Origin: Candidatus Latescibacterota bacterium
Lineage (GTDB): Bacteria; Latescibacterota; UBA2968; UBA8231
Reading direction: 5' to 3'
Assembly (NCBI GenBank): GCA_022820485.1
Contig: JAJEFJ010000082.1
Span: 124,001-188,000 of the forward strand
DNA length: 64,000 nt
In this document: positions 1-8,327 of the stretch, piece after piece
How the letters are laid out: every line of letters starts with the position of its first letter
Position numbering within the stretch: the first letter of the stretch is position 1
Translations under genes and position numbers: made by a program
Notes under the pieces: generated by a model
The model's input: the letters and a program-made list of their open reading frames with translations, nothing else
Database searches by the model: none
What the model was told of the DNA's origin: nothing

Positions 1-361
1 CCGCTAGGTGTGCTTCGAGCAGCTCGACGAGTTGGACCTTCTGGCCGTTGCCCACGACCAAGTCGGCACCGGCTGCAGTGAGGTCGGCTGGCCGCCGCTG
101 GGCATAGCAGCCAGTGGCGACGATCTCCGCGCTTGGATTGCGCCGCCGGGCGCGGCGCACGGCCTTGCGCGAGTCCGCATCGCCCGAGCCGGTGACCGTG
201 CAGGTATTGACCACGTACACGTCGGCCTCAGCGCCGAAGGGCACGACTGAATAGCCGCGTTCGGCGAGGCGGTGGGCGAGGGCTTCTACTTCGTAGGCAT
301 TGAGCTTGCAACCCACGTTTTGCAGGGCCACGCGTGCGTTTTCGGATGTTGGAGTGCCCAT
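1..361 (-). CDS. mtaB: MtaB-like tRNA methylthiotransferase (5' part only)
   Basis: N-terminal part of a radical SAM methylthiotransferase; the gene runs off the left edge. About 120 residues can be read from the ATG at 361. They show the UPF0004 domain with three conserved cysteines: one in NVGCKLN near residue 18, one in VNTCTVTG near residue 53 and one in ATGCYAQ near residue 88. The VNTCTVT and TGCYAQ forms fit MtaB, which makes ms2t6A at position 37 of tRNAs, better than MiaB or RimO. The radical SAM CxxxCxxC domain and the TRAM domain lie outside the window. It reads in the same direction as the helicase and mltG genes that follow it on the map, so it may be the last gene of that operon. 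The family is secure; the subfamily is likely. Confidence 0.85.
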   Translation of the reverse strand, partial: MGTPTSENARVALQNVGCKLNAYEVEALAHRLAERGYSVVPFGAEADVYVVNTCTVTGSGDADSRKAVRRARRRNPSAEIVATGCYAQRRPADLTAAGADLVVGNGQKVQLVELLEAHLA

Positions 362-430
362 AAGTCCGTCAAGGAAAACGAGATAGACTATAAAAATTAA
401 AGACTGGCCCTCTCTGAGGCAATGGGCCGC

Positions 431-2641
431 TTAAGCAGGTTCGAGTTGGGCGTACGCGACGGCGATGCGTTTGGTCCGCGTCCCAAAGCGGATGGAGAGT
501 TTCATCTTTTCGCCGTGCCCTTCGCGGCTGACGATCTGGCCGCGTCCCCATTGAGGGTGGCGCACCCACTGGCCAACGGCGAGGAAGTCGTCTTGAGCGA
601 CAAACTCGTCGAAGCCGGACGACTGCTCTGAGTCCCACTCGTAGTGGACGCCTTGGGGAGCCTTTTTGCGGGGTGGTGGGACGACGCGCTGTCGCGAGCG
701 GTCAAAACCGCGGTCCAACTCGTAATTTTGGGTCGTTAGTTCGGCGGGGACTTCGCTTAAAAATCGCGAGGGTTCGGTCGCAAGTAGCGAGCCGTACGCA
801 TAGCGGCGTAGGGCATAGGTAAGGCTGAGCTGTTCTTGTGCGCGGGTCATGCCCACGTAGCAGAGCCGGCGCTCCTCTTCAATGGCTTGGGGATCGCCGA
901 CGGCTCGCGCCGTGGGAAAGAGATTTTCTTCGAGACCGCAGACAAAGACCAAGGGGAACTCTAAGCCCTTGGCACCGTGCAGGGTCATCAAGGTAATGGC
1001 GTTGCCATCGTTGTCGCTTTCGTCTGCCGAGGTCAGCAGCGACTTTTCTTCGAGATAAGTCGCTAACGTCGAGTCTGGGTTCTCGTCTGCATATTCGGTC
1101 ATCTCGGCCAGTAACTGATCGAGATTCTGCACGCGCGCCTCGGCTTCCGGGGTGTTTTCAGCCGTGAGCATGGCGCGGTATCCACTCTTTTCGACGACGG
1201 CAAAGCCCAGCTCGGGCAGAGAGAGTTCATCGGTGGCTGTCGTTAGCTCGCCGATCAGATCGGCGAAGGCTGCGAGGCTCTTTTGCGCACGGCCGCTGAG
1301 GTTGGGTACGTCGTCGAGGTGCTCAAGTGCCGTGGAGAGGCTCCAGCCCTTGGCTTGGGCGAAAGCCTGCAAGCGGGCGAGGGAGGTGTCGCCAATGCCT
1401 CGGCGGGGCGTATTGACGATGCGGCGCAGGGCAATATCGTCGGCTGGGTTGACCAACAGCCGCAAATAAGACAGCACATCGCGGATTTCGCGGCGGTCGT
1501 AAAAGCGGATACCACCGACGATTACATAGGACAGACCAGCGCGTTGCAACTCTTCTTCAAAGGGGCGCGATTGGGCGTTGGTGCGGTAGAGCACCGCGGC
1601 GTCCCCGAGGCCGTAGCGGCCCAAGCGGTCGTAGCGGCGGATGGTATCGACGACGTGGCGGGCCTCGCGGCGGTCCGAGTCGCATTCGACGACCGCGACC
1701 GGGTCGCCCTCGGGGCCATTCGTCCACAGCTCTTTGCCTTTGCGACCTTGGTTGTGGCTGATGACGGCATTGGCCGCGGCGAGGATGCGGCCGGTGGAGC
1801 GGTAGTTTTGCTCTAGCCGCACTAGGCGGGCGTCTGGGTAGTCGCGCTCAAAGTCGAGAATGTTGCGGATGTCGGCACCGCGGAATTGGTAGATCGACTG
1901 ATCGTCGTCGCCGACCACGCAGATGTTGCGGTGGTGAGCCGCTAGCTGGCGGCAGAGCAGGTACTGGGGCCGGTTCGTGTCTTGGTATTCATCGACGAGC
2001 AGGTGCTCAAAGCGCTCTTGGTAGGTTTGCAGAATGTCCGAGTGGCGCTCGAACTGGCGCACGACCTCGATGAGCAAGTCGTCGAAATCAAGGGCTTGGT
2101 TGCGACGCAGTTCGCGCTCGTAGTCGGCGTAGAGTTCGGCGATTCGTCGCTGGTGCTCGTTCGCTTGGTGCGCGAATTCCAACGGGTCGAGCATGGCGTT
2201 CTTGGCGCGGCTGATCTGGCTGATGACCGTGCGTGGGGAGAGGTCGCGCTCGTCGATCTGGTGGGCGTTGAAGACGCGGCGGATGGTGGCGCGGCGGTCG
2301 TCTTCGTCGTAGATGGAGAAGTTGGGATCTAAGCCAAACCCCTCGGCTTGGCGGCGCAGGATGCGCGCACAGATCGAATGGAAGGTGCCGATCCATAGTT
2401 CGGTGGCCGCCGGTCCGACTAGCTGCTCGATGCGCTCGCGCATTTCGCCCGCAGCCTTGTTGGTAAAGGTCGCGGCGAGAATGCGCCATGGAGGCATACC
2501 GACTTCTTTGATGAGGAAAGCGATGCGATGGGTGAGTACGCGGGTCTTGCCCGAGCCGGCCCCGGCGAGAATCAACAGCGGCCCACCCGGGGCCTCGGCG
2601 GCGCGGCGTTGCGCTGGATTGAGGGCGTCTAGTATGGACAT
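431..2641 (-). CDS. pcrA: UvrD/PcrA-type ATP-dependent DNA helicase
   Basis: Superfamily 1A 3'-5' DNA helicase of 736 residues, the usual length for UvrD/PcrA. It acts in nucleotide excision repair, mismatch repair and removal of recombinase from DNA. Motifs in order: Walker A GAGSGKT near residue 27, DEYQDTN (motif II) near 220, GDDDQSIYQFRGA (III), LEQNYRST (IV), LMTLHGAKGLEF (V) and YVGMTRAQEQL (VI). The last 50 residues (VGQWVRHPQWGRGQIV) form the Tudor-like RNA polymerase-binding domain typical of PcrA/UvrD. The ATG at 2641 lies three bases from the stop of mltG upstream, so the two genes are co-transcribed and probably coupled. Nothing looks damaged. Confidence 0.95.
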   Translation of the reverse strand: MSILDALNPAQRRAAEAPGGPLLILAGAGSGKTRVLTHRIAFLIKEVGMPPWRILAATFTNKAAGEMRERIEQLVGPAATELWIGTFHSICARILRRQAEGFGLDPNFSIYDEDDRRATIRRVFNAHQIDERDLSPRTVISQISRAKNAMLDPLEFAHQANEHQRRIAELYADYERELRRNQALDFDDLLIEVVRQFERHSDILQTYQERFEHLLVDEYQDTNRPQYLLCRQLAAHHRNICVVGDDDQSIYQFRGADIRNILDFERDYPDARLVRLEQNYRSTGRILAAANAVISHNQGRKGKELWTNGPEGDPVAVVECDSDRREARHVVDTIRRYDRLGRYGLGDAAVLYRTNAQSRPFEEELQRAGLSYVIVGGIRFYDRREIRDVLSYLRLLVNPADDIALRRIVNTPRRGIGDTSLARLQAFAQAKGWSLSTALEHLDDVPNLSGRAQKSLAAFADLIGELTTATDELSLPELGFAVVEKSGYRAMLTAENTPEAEARVQNLDQLLAEMTEYADENPDSTLATYLEEKSLLTSADESDNDGNAITLMTLHGAKGLEFPLVFVCGLEENLFPTARAVGDPQAIEEERRLCYVGMTRAQEQLSLTYALRRYAYGSLLATEPSRFLSEVPAELTTQNYELDRGFDRSRQRVVPPPRKKAPQGVHYEWDSEQSSGFDEFVAQDDFLAVGQWVRHPQWGRGQIVSREGHGEKMKLSIRFGTRTKRIAVAYAQLEPA

Positions 2642-2643
2642 CC

Positions 2644-3675
2644 TCAGTTCGTCTGCAGGCGCTGAGCTAGCTTGACTTGGCGCTTGGCGCGCTCGTGTTC
2701 CCTGTTGGTGCGGCTGAAGATGTGAGTGCCGTCGCCGCGAGCGACGAAGTAGAGATACTCGGTTTCCTTGGGGTAAAGTACAGCGAAGAGGGCTGTGCGG
2801 CCGGGATTGCTGATGGGGCCGGGGGGCAGGCCGTGGTAGCGATAGGTGTTGAAGGGCGAATCCACCTCCAAGTCGGCATAGGTCAGCCGCTTCTTGGTGG
2901 TGCCGAGCGCGTAGTTGACGGTCGCGCAGGATTCGAGGCGGCGGTTGAGCTTGAGGCGGCGCTGGAAGACGCCGGAGATAATGGGCTGCTCTTCGACGGC
3001 CACTGCTTCGCGCTCGACGATCGAGGCCAGCGTCACCGCTTCGTGCAGCGAAAGGCCGAGTTCATCGAGCTGCTGGTGTAGGGAGTCGGCGAATACGCGG
3101 TGGAACTGATTGACCATGAGGGAGGCGATGGTGCGTTCGTCGATGTCTAAGTCGAAGAAGTACGTCTCGGGGAAGAGGTAGCCTTCGAGACTGGGCGCGA
3201 CCACGCCGAGTTGGCGGATGAGCTGTGGGTCTTCGGTGGCGGCGATAAAGCGCGCTGAATCCGCTACGCCTGCGGCCTGTAGATGGCCTGCGATCTGGTG
3301 GCGATTGAGGCCCTCGGGGATCGTCGCGGGCTGGGTTTGGATGGGGGCCTTGAGCAGGGATTGGACCATGGCGGCTGTCGTGCCGGTGCCGTCGAGTTGA
3401 TAGGTGCCGGCCTTGAGTTGATGACCGAGGCCCTTGAGCCGGACGGTCCAGGCAAAGACGTGGGCGTTGTGGATCAAATTTTCCCGCTCTAGCAACTGGC
3501 CGATCCAGCGGGCGCTTGCACCTTGGGGGATGTGGATTGTACGCGCCGGGTGTTCGTAAGTCGGTTGATTCAAATACCACAACGCCCCAAGCGGCAACGC
3601 CACTCCCACCAATGCGATAGCCGCGACGAGTAAGAGCGCGCGGTACCAGCGTGCAGACTTGGCTTGAGTTGGCAT
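2644..3675 (-). CDS. mltG: Endolytic murein transglycosylase MltG
   Basis: Inner-membrane lytic transglycosylase (YceG family) that cuts nascent peptidoglycan and helps end glycan strands. From the ATG at 3675 the protein has 343 residues: one N-terminal membrane anchor (about residues 10-35), a LysM-like region around residues 40-120, and the catalytic domain with the Glu in LASIVEREA. The C-terminal signatures YRYHGLPPGPISNPG and LYFVARGDGTHIFS are diagnostic. A GTG at 3720 would add 15 residues, but the ATG has an AAGG ribosome site about 8 bases upstream and leaves a normal short cytoplasmic tail. The gene precedes pcrA with a two-base gap. Confidence 0.93.
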   Translation of the reverse strand: MPTQAKSARWYRALLLVAAIALVGVALPLGALWYLNQPTYEHPARTIHIPQGASARWIGQLLERENLIHNAHVFAWTVRLKGLGHQLKAGTYQLDGTGTTAAMVQSLLKAPIQTQPATIPEGLNRHQIAGHLQAAGVADSARFIAATEDPQLIRQLGVVAPSLEGYLFPETYFFDLDIDERTIASLMVNQFHRVFADSLHQQLDELGLSLHEAVTLASIVEREAVAVEEQPIISGVFQRRLKLNRRLESCATVNYALGTTKKRLTYADLEVDSPFNTYRYHGLPPGPISNPGRTALFAVLYPKETEYLYFVARGDGTHIFSRTNREHERAKRQVKLAQRLQTN

Positions 3676-3850
3676 ACTGTCGGCCTTACCTAAAAGTGAT
3701 GCGGGTATGTCGAGTTGCACACCCGTCCATTCGGAAAATGGGCTATGAGCTAAGGCTAGCGCAAAAGTATGAATCGGGATTGTTTTACAACCAAGGCTGA
3801 GGTGAAAAATGTATAAGAAAAGACAACCTCTGTCAATCTGATTCGCTTTC

Positions 3851-3878
3851 TTGACTCTAGCAGAGAATCCGGTTAATT
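3851..3878 (+). promoter_or_regulatory. Candidate sigma-70 promoter for the ABC exporter genes
   Basis: TTGACT at 3851-3856, a 16-base spacer and TTAATT at 3873-3878. It lies 63 bases upstream of the chosen TTG start of the ATPase gene. The -35 begins at a TTG that opens a longer reading frame, which argues against that upstream start being used. The -10 matches the consensus only moderately. Confidence 0.4.
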
Positions 3879-3940
3879 TCCCAACTTTTTGTCTTGTCGC
3901 CTCAACGCCGCGCCCGGCTTTTCGGCGCAGGAGATTTCCG

Positions 3941-4894
3941 TTGGACCCTCAAGTACTCATCAGTATCTCGCAGCTTTCCCACGTCTATGCGGATAGGAGC
4001 AAGAAAGCGGGCCGCCGCGCACTCCATGAGGTCAATCTCGACATCTGCTCTGGGGAGACGATGGCCCTGTTGGGGCCTAATGGGAGTGGTAAATCCACCC
4101 TTCTGCGCGTGCTGACCACCGCGCTGGTGCCCACCTCGGGAGCGGTGCGAGTCGGCGGCGTGCTCTTGGGGGAAGATCCGTCGGCCGTGCGCCGTCAGTT
4201 GGGGATCGTCTTTCAGAATCCCGCGCTCGATGGGAAAATGACGGTTGGCGAAAACTTGCGGATGGCGGGTTTGCTCTACGGCATGGGCCGCCGCGCCGTG
4301 CGCCAGCGCAGTCAACAGTTGCTGGAGGTTGTCGGCTTGTGGGAACGGCGCAACGAGCGGGTGGAGAAGCTGTCTGGAGGCATGCGGCGGCGCGTCGAAT
4401 TGGCCAAGGCGCTGCTGCCAACGCCAGCTATTCTCGTGCTCGACGAGCCGACGACCGGGTTAGATCCAGTGGCGCGCCAAGATTTCTGGCTCCAAGTAGA
4501 GGAACTCAAAGCGGACGAACAACTCACGGTCGTGGTCTCGACCCACCTCTTGGACGAGGCCGAGTGCGCGGACCGAGTCGCCATTTTGCACCAAGGGCAG
4601 CTACTCGTCTGTGGTCCCCCAAGGGTCTTGCAGCGCCAATTGGGGCGCGAGATCCTCACGCTGCGCAGCGACGATGCTGCCGCGCTGCAAGCAGCACTGC
4701 GCAGCGACATGAATCTAGAAGGGCTAGTCGTCGATCAGGATTTGCGCGTCCCGCTCAACAGCGACATCAGCCTCGACGAGGTATTCCAGCGCTTCGGCTC
4801 CCAGATCCGCTCGCTGTCTTTGGCTCCCCCCTCGCTCGACGATGTGTTCGTGCGCTACACCGGCCAGCACCTCGAAGAAGGAAACGCCGCTTGA
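3941..4894 (+). CDS. ABC-2 exporter ATP-binding protein
   Basis: ATPase subunit of a DrrA/CcmA-type ABC exporter, 317 residues from the TTG at 3941. That start is preceded by AGGAG at 3929-3933, seven bases away; an upstream in-frame TTG at 3851 coincides with a promoter -35. The nucleotide-binding domain has Walker A GPNGSGKST, Q-loop VFQNPALDGKM, signature KLSGGMRRR, Walker B ILVLDEPTTGLD and the switch His in VSTHLLDEAE. The tail (residues about 230-317) is the usual DUF4162-like regulatory end with SLDDVFVRYTG. The stop overlaps the TTG start of the permease, so the two subunits are translationally coupled. The substrate cannot be told from sequence; drugs or lipid-linked molecules are usual for the family. 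Confidence 0.92.
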   Translation: MDPQVLISISQLSHVYADRSKKAGRRALHEVNLDICSGETMALLGPNGSGKSTLLRVLTTALVPTSGAVRVGGVLLGEDPSAVRRQLGIVFQNPALDGKMTVGENLRMAGLLYGMGRRAVRQRSQQLLEVVGLWERRNERVEKLSGGMRRRVELAKALLPTPAILVLDEPTTGLDPVARQDFWLQVEELKADEQLTVVVSTHLLDEAECADRVAILHQGQLLVCGPPRVLQRQLGREILTLRSDDAAALQAALRSDMNLEGLVVDQDLRVPLNSDISLDEVFQRFGSQIRSLSLAPPSLDDVFVRYTGQHLEEGNAA

Positions 4895-5655
4895 ACGCCG
4901 CGTGGATTTTGGCTCAGCGCGAAGTGCTGCGCTTTTTGCGCCAGCCTTCGCGGCTTTTGGGGAGCTTGGTGCAGCCGCTGATGCTGTGGTTTTTCATGGG
5001 CTCGGGTTTTGCCGACAGCTTCATCAGCGGGGGCAGCGAGTTGAGCTACAGAGAGTTTTTCTATCCGGGCATCGTGCTGATGCTCCTGCTCTTCGCGGCG
5101 ATTTTTTCCACCATCACCCTCATCGAAGATCGCAGTGCTGGCTTTTTGCAAGGCGTGCTGGTAGCCCCAGTGCCGCGTCTGAGTATAGCGCTGGGCAAGC
5201 TGGTCGGCGGTAAGCTCATCGCCTTATTGCAGGTGCTTGTGTTTTTGTTGCTGGCACCGGTGGCTGGCATTGGCTTGTCAGTGGAGATGATTTTAGTCCT
5301 CTTGGCCCTCTGCGCGCTGATCGGCATGGGCTTCACGGGTTTGGGCTTTATGGTCGCGTGGCAGTTGGATTCAGTGGCTGGCTACCACGCAGTAATGAGC
5401 GTCGTGCTCATCCCCTTGTGGTTTCTTTCCGGTGCACTCTTTCCCATTGAAGGGGCTGCGCCTTGGCTCGAGTGGGTGATGCAGTGCAATCCCGTGTCCT
5501 ATGCGCTGGTCGTTTTGCGCAAGGCGTTCTACTTGGCACCGGCTCAACTGATAGCCGATGCGGCGTTTATTCGCGCCCTACTGGTCACCGGCGGCTGGAC
5601 GGTGCTGACGACCGCTGGGGCCGCTTGGATGGTGGCCCGCAACCGCAGTTCCTGA
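4891..5655 (+). CDS. ABC-2 type exporter permease
   Basis: Membrane subunit of the exporter, 254 residues, six predicted transmembrane segments, ABC2_membrane family. The frame is open far upstream, but that part is only the shadow of the ATPase gene; the real start is the TTG at 4891, which overlaps the ATPase stop (TTGA) and has an AGAAGGA ribosome site at 4877-4883. Family features include the short amphipathic N-terminus (ILAQREVLRFLRQPS), the YREFFYPGIV stretch after the first membrane segment, and the C-terminal WFLSGALFPIEGAPW-like and NPVSYALVVLR motifs. It ends two bases before the convergent DUF420 gene, so no intrinsic terminator fits between them. Confidence 0.92.
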   Translation: MNAAWILAQREVLRFLRQPSRLLGSLVQPLMLWFFMGSGFADSFISGGSELSYREFFYPGIVLMLLLFAAIFSTITLIEDRSAGFLQGVLVAPVPRLSIALGKLVGGKLIALLQVLVFLLLAPVAGIGLSVEMILVLLALCALIGMGFTGLGFMVAWQLDSVAGYHAVMSVVLIPLWFLSGALFPIEGAAPWLEWVMQCNPVSYALVVLRKAFYLAPAQLIADAAFIRALLVTGGWTVLTTAGAAWMVARNRSS

Positions 5656-5657
5656 TT

Positions 5658-6071
5658 TTAGAGCTGGTAGAGCATTAGATAGACCACCACGCCGCTAACC
5701 GAGACAAAGATCCACACCGGCCAGACCCAGCGGGCCAACCGACGATGGCGGGCGAAATCTTGATTGTAAGCGCGCCAGACGACGAGGGCCACAAAAGGAA
5801 CCATCAGCATGGCGAGGACGATGTGGGGGATGAGCACGGCGAAGTATAGGGGGCGAGTCCAGTCGTAGTGGGGATAGGGCACCGAGCCTACCTGAACGTG
5901 ATAAACCAGATACGAACAGAGAAAGAGCGCGGAGCAGGTGAGGGCGGCTAGCATGGACTTTTGGTGGGCTTGGTGCGCACCGCGACGAATCTGCAGGTAG
6001 CCGCGCACGAGCAGGAATATGCACAAGATGTTGAGGCAGGCGTTTAGCGTGGGGAGATCTGTAATAGACAC
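5658..6071 (-). CDS. DUF420 family membrane protein
   Basis: 137-residue membrane protein of the DUF420 (YozB-like) family with four predicted transmembrane helices. The pattern NACLNILCIFLLVRGYLQIRR, then HxxxM in AHQKSM, the YLVYHVQVG loop and the IPHIVLAMLMVP segment with conserved histidines is typical. In several bacteria such proteins sit with cytochrome oxidase assembly genes; no such genes are near here, so the role is left open. It converges with the ABC permease (two bases apart) and is transcribed towards it. The family call is firm; the function is not known. Confidence 0.8.
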   Translation of the reverse strand: MSITDLPTLNACLNILCIFLLVRGYLQIRRGAHQAHQKSMLAALTCSALFLCSYLVYHVQVGSVPYPHYDWTRPLYFAVLIPHIVLAMLMVPFVALVVWRAYNQDFARHRRLARWVWPVWIFVSVSGVVVYLMLYQL

Positions 6072-6142
6072 AGGCTGAACGGGAAGGGGGGGACCAATGT
6101 AAACGCGAGCTGGCGACTAGCGCACAAGCCCGCGTTGTGTCG

Positions 6143-6218
6143 TGGAGCCGCCACCCGGACTCGAACCGGGGACCTACTCATTACGAGTGAGTTGCTCTAC
6201 CAGCTGAGCTATGGCGGC
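6143..6218 (-). tRNA. tRNA-Thr (CGT anticodon)
   Basis: Full cloverleaf on the minus strand. The acceptor stem GCCGCCA pairs with TGGCGGC, the D-arm holds AGCTCAGCTGGTAGAGC, the anticodon stem ACTCA/TGAGT closes a loop with CGT, and the T-arm holds GGTTCGAGTCC. The discriminator base is T, and CCA is encoded at 6143-6145. A CGT anticodon reads ACG threonine codons. Confidence 0.96.
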
Positions 6219-6233
6219 TATGCTGTGCAGTAG

Positions 6234-6262
6234 AAACTAGGCGGAGCTAGTTACGGTGTCAA
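6234..6262 (-). promoter_or_regulatory. Promoter of tRNA-Thr
   Basis: On the minus strand: TTGACA (6262-6257), a 17-base spacer and TAGTTT (6239-6234). The tRNA begins 16 bases past the -10 end. The -35 is perfect and the spacing ideal; the -10 is weak (three of six matches). It lies between ftsA and the tRNA, so the tRNA has its own start rather than depending on ftsA. Confidence 0.5.
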
Positions 6263-6287
6263 GAACCGCTGCGGTTTGCGCCGCTCG

Positions 6288-7502
6288 CTAAAAGAAGTTG
6301 AACAGTTTGCCCAGTGCATGGGCAAAGCCGTTGCGAGGCCGATCGGCCTCGTGCGATTCGACAGGTGAGCTGTGTTCGTTGGCGACAAAGCGCAACAGGC
6401 CGATCGCAGTAGCATAGCTGGGGTCGCTGACCTCGGTGGGGGCGATTGCGTTTTGGGGGACGCCAATGCGGACGTGGTGGCCGAGCACCTCCTCGGCGAG
6501 TGGCGCGACTTGGTCGAGCAAGGCCCCGCCGCCGGTGAGGACGATGCCAGCGGCTAAGCGGTCGTTGTAGGAACTATTGACGAGGGATTGGCGCACGTAT
6601 TCAAAAATCTCGCGCTGTCGGGCTTCGATGACCGCGCTGACCTGCTGCTTAGTTAAGGTACAGGGGCGGCCGGCAGTCGTGTGGTACGTGACGGCCTCGT
6701 CGCCGTCTTCCCCAGGACAGCTAACGCTGCCAAAGCGGCATTTGAGCTTCTCGGATTCGCGGATGGGGATGCTCAAGACGACCGAGAGATCGCGCGTTAT
6801 ATCGTCGCCCCCCAGCGGAATTTCCTCTAAGTGCCGCATCGGACCTAAGAACACGGCGAGATCGCAGGTACCAGCGCCGAGATCGAGCAGGGCCACCCCC
6901 ATGTCGCGCTCGTCTTGGGACAAGGCGGCATGGGCCACGCCCACGCTTTCGAGGACGGTGCCGACGATCTCAACGCCAGCCTTGGCAGCCGCGTGGCGAA
7001 AGGCCGTGCAGAGATGCTCGGCCACGGAAACGGTCAACACCTCGATTGATAGGCGATTGCCGTGCAACCAGAGCGGGTTTTGTACTGGCTCGCCATCTAC
7101 GGCATAGCTCTGGACGAAGCGGTGCATCACCATCTGATCCTCGGCGACTTGTTCCTGCGCGACGGCAAGTAGAGCGCGGTCCCGATCCTCTTCGGAGATG
7201 GGGTTGGAGGCACCGGAGATGCCCACCGTGCTGTAATTCGTCTGGGTGCTGATGCCTTCGCCAGCCATGCCGAGATAGGCCCCGGCGATTTTGAGGCCAG
7301 TCGAGCGCTCAGCTTCAGTGAGGGCTGTGTGGATGGACTCTGCTACTTGGGGCATGTTGATGACGGCGCTGCGGCGCAGACCCGTGCAGGGACTTTGCCC
7401 CAAGCCCAAAATTTTGACTTGGGAATTGTTTTGCACCTCGCCGACCAGGCATAGAACTTTTGAGGCACCAACATCGAGAACGACGACAGGGGATCCAGCC
7501 AT
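6288..7502 (-). CDS. ftsA: Cell division protein FtsA
   Basis: Actin-fold membrane tether of the FtsZ ring, 404 residues. Phosphate-1 motif VVVLDVGASKV at residues 6-16, the SHS2/1C domain with LGMAGEGIST near residue 78, phosphate-2 motif ALLDLGAGTCDLAVF near 205, and the adenosine motif GIVLTGGGALL near 335. The last residues HALGKLFNFF form the amphipathic membrane-targeting helix expected of FtsA. The ATG at 7502 has an AAGGGA-like ribosome site. It stands alone: neither ftsQ nor ftsZ is next to it, whereas in most bacteria these genes cluster. A 350-base gap separates it from divergent ssb. Confidence 0.93.
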   Translation of the reverse strand: MAGSPVVVLDVGASKVLCLVGEVQNNSQVKILGLGQSPCTGLRRSAVINMPQVAESIHTALTEAERSTGLKIAGAYLGMAGEGISTQTNYSTVGISGASNPISEEDRDRALLAVAQEQVAEDQMVMHRFVQSYAVDGEPVQNPLWLHGNRLSIEVLTVSVAEHLCTAFRHAAAKAGVEIVGTVLESVGVAHAALSQDERDMGVALLDLGAGTCDLAVFLGPMRHLEEIPLGGDDITRDLSVVLSIPIRESEKLKCRFGSVSCPGEDGDEAVTYHTTAGRPCTLTKQQVSAVIEARQREIFEYVRQSLVNSSYNDRLAAGIVLTGGGALLDQVAPLAEEVLGHHVRIGVPQNAIAPTEVSDPSYATAIGLLRFVANEHSSPVESHEADRPRNGFAHALGKLFNFF

Positions 7503-7763
7503 GGTTGGCGTCCCTTCTTTCTAAGCGCAGCCGCAAAATGCAGCGCAATAGGAGCAAGACGAGGACGTATTGGGAGGAGGAGAAAAGCTACCGCCTAGCG
7601 GTAAAGATGCGACGGACTGGGGTGCCCGACCTCTAAGTACTAGTGTTTAAAACGCCCGACAAAGGGGGAAGTCGGCCTGCCGTAAACACCTTAATAGTTA
7701 AGGATATGGAAGAATAGGAAAGCCGCTGGAGAAAGTCAAGTCCAACGGAGGGCTAGGCTGGCC
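7503..7763. other. Intergenic region with three short dyads
   Basis: Non-coding gap between divergent ftsA and ssb. It holds three small inverted repeats: TACCGC-cta-GCGGTA at 7589-7603, CCGAC/GTCGG arms at 7656-7675, and the exact dyad CCTTAA-tag-TTAAGG at 7689-7703. The last has the size of a dimeric repressor site, but no known operator was recognised. No open frame here looks coding. Confidence 0.4.
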
Positions 7764-7792
7764 TTGACTGGGCTAAGTCTTGCGCCTAAGAT
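7764..7792 (+). promoter_or_regulatory. Sigma-70 promoter of ssb
   Basis: TTGACT at 7764-7769, a 17-base spacer, TAAGAT at 7787-7792. Transcription would start near 7799 and give a leader of about 55 bases before the ssb ATG. The -35 is the first in-frame codon of a longer open frame, which supports the shorter ssb start. Confidence 0.6.
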
Positions 7793-7853
7793 AAGCGAAA
7801 TTGCGAACATTAATGAGTGCGTTTGCGACGCGCTCGCAGAAAGGAGCGAATAT

Positions 7854-8324
7854 ATGGCTCGCGGAGTAAACAAAGTAATTTTGATCGGCAATTTGGGCAG
7901 CGATCCCGAAGTGCGCTACACGCCCGATGGAGCGCCCGTAGCCAATGTCAATCTGGCCACTTCTGAAAGCTGGAACGACCGCAATACGGGCGAGCGCCAA
8001 GAGCGGACCGAATGGCATCGGCTCGTGCTCTGGCGCAAGCTGGCCGAAATCGCCGGGCAGTACCTCAAAAAGGGCGCTAGGATCTATGTCGAGGGCAAGC
8101 TACAGACTCGTTCTTGGGACGACCAGAGCGGCCAGAAGCGCTATACGACTGAGATTGTGGTCAACGACATGCAGATGCTCGATTCTCGCGGCGAGGGCGG
8201 TGACAGTGGCGGTAGAGATGCGGGCTACTCCGACCGGCCAGCTAGCGGGCAAAACGTCGGTCCGGCCTCCCAGCCCTCCGCGCCCCCGCCGCCGGGTGGC
8301 GACGACGACGATCTGCCGTTCTAG
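7854..8324 (+). CDS. ssb: Single-stranded DNA-binding protein
   Basis: Bacterial SSB of 156 residues. The ATG at 7854 is preceded by AAGGAG at 7841-7846 and opens with the family start MARGVNKVILIGNLG. An OB fold covers residues 1-108 (LATSESW, RTEWHRLVLW, GARIYVEGKL, YTTEIVV). A Gly/Pro-rich linker follows, and the acidic tip DDDDLPF recruits partner repair and replication proteins. The frame is open further upstream, but that part overlaps the promoter and does not resemble SSB. It is followed within four bases by the phospholipase-like gene, so the three genes to 10389 probably form one transcript. Confidence 0.95.
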   Translation: MARGVNKVILIGNLGSDPEVRYTPDGAPVANVNLATSESWNDRNTGERQERTEWHRLVLWRKLAEIAGQYLKKGARIYVEGKLQTRSWDDQSGQKRYTTEIVVNDMQMLDSRGEGGDSGGRDAGYSDRPASGQNVGPASQPSAPPPPGGDDDDLPF

Positions 8325-8327
8325 AAT

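Noticed and set aside
4339..4890. Upstream extension of the ABC permease frame
   Set aside because: It only mirrors the ATPase gene in another frame; permease likeness starts at 4891, where a coupled TTG lies.
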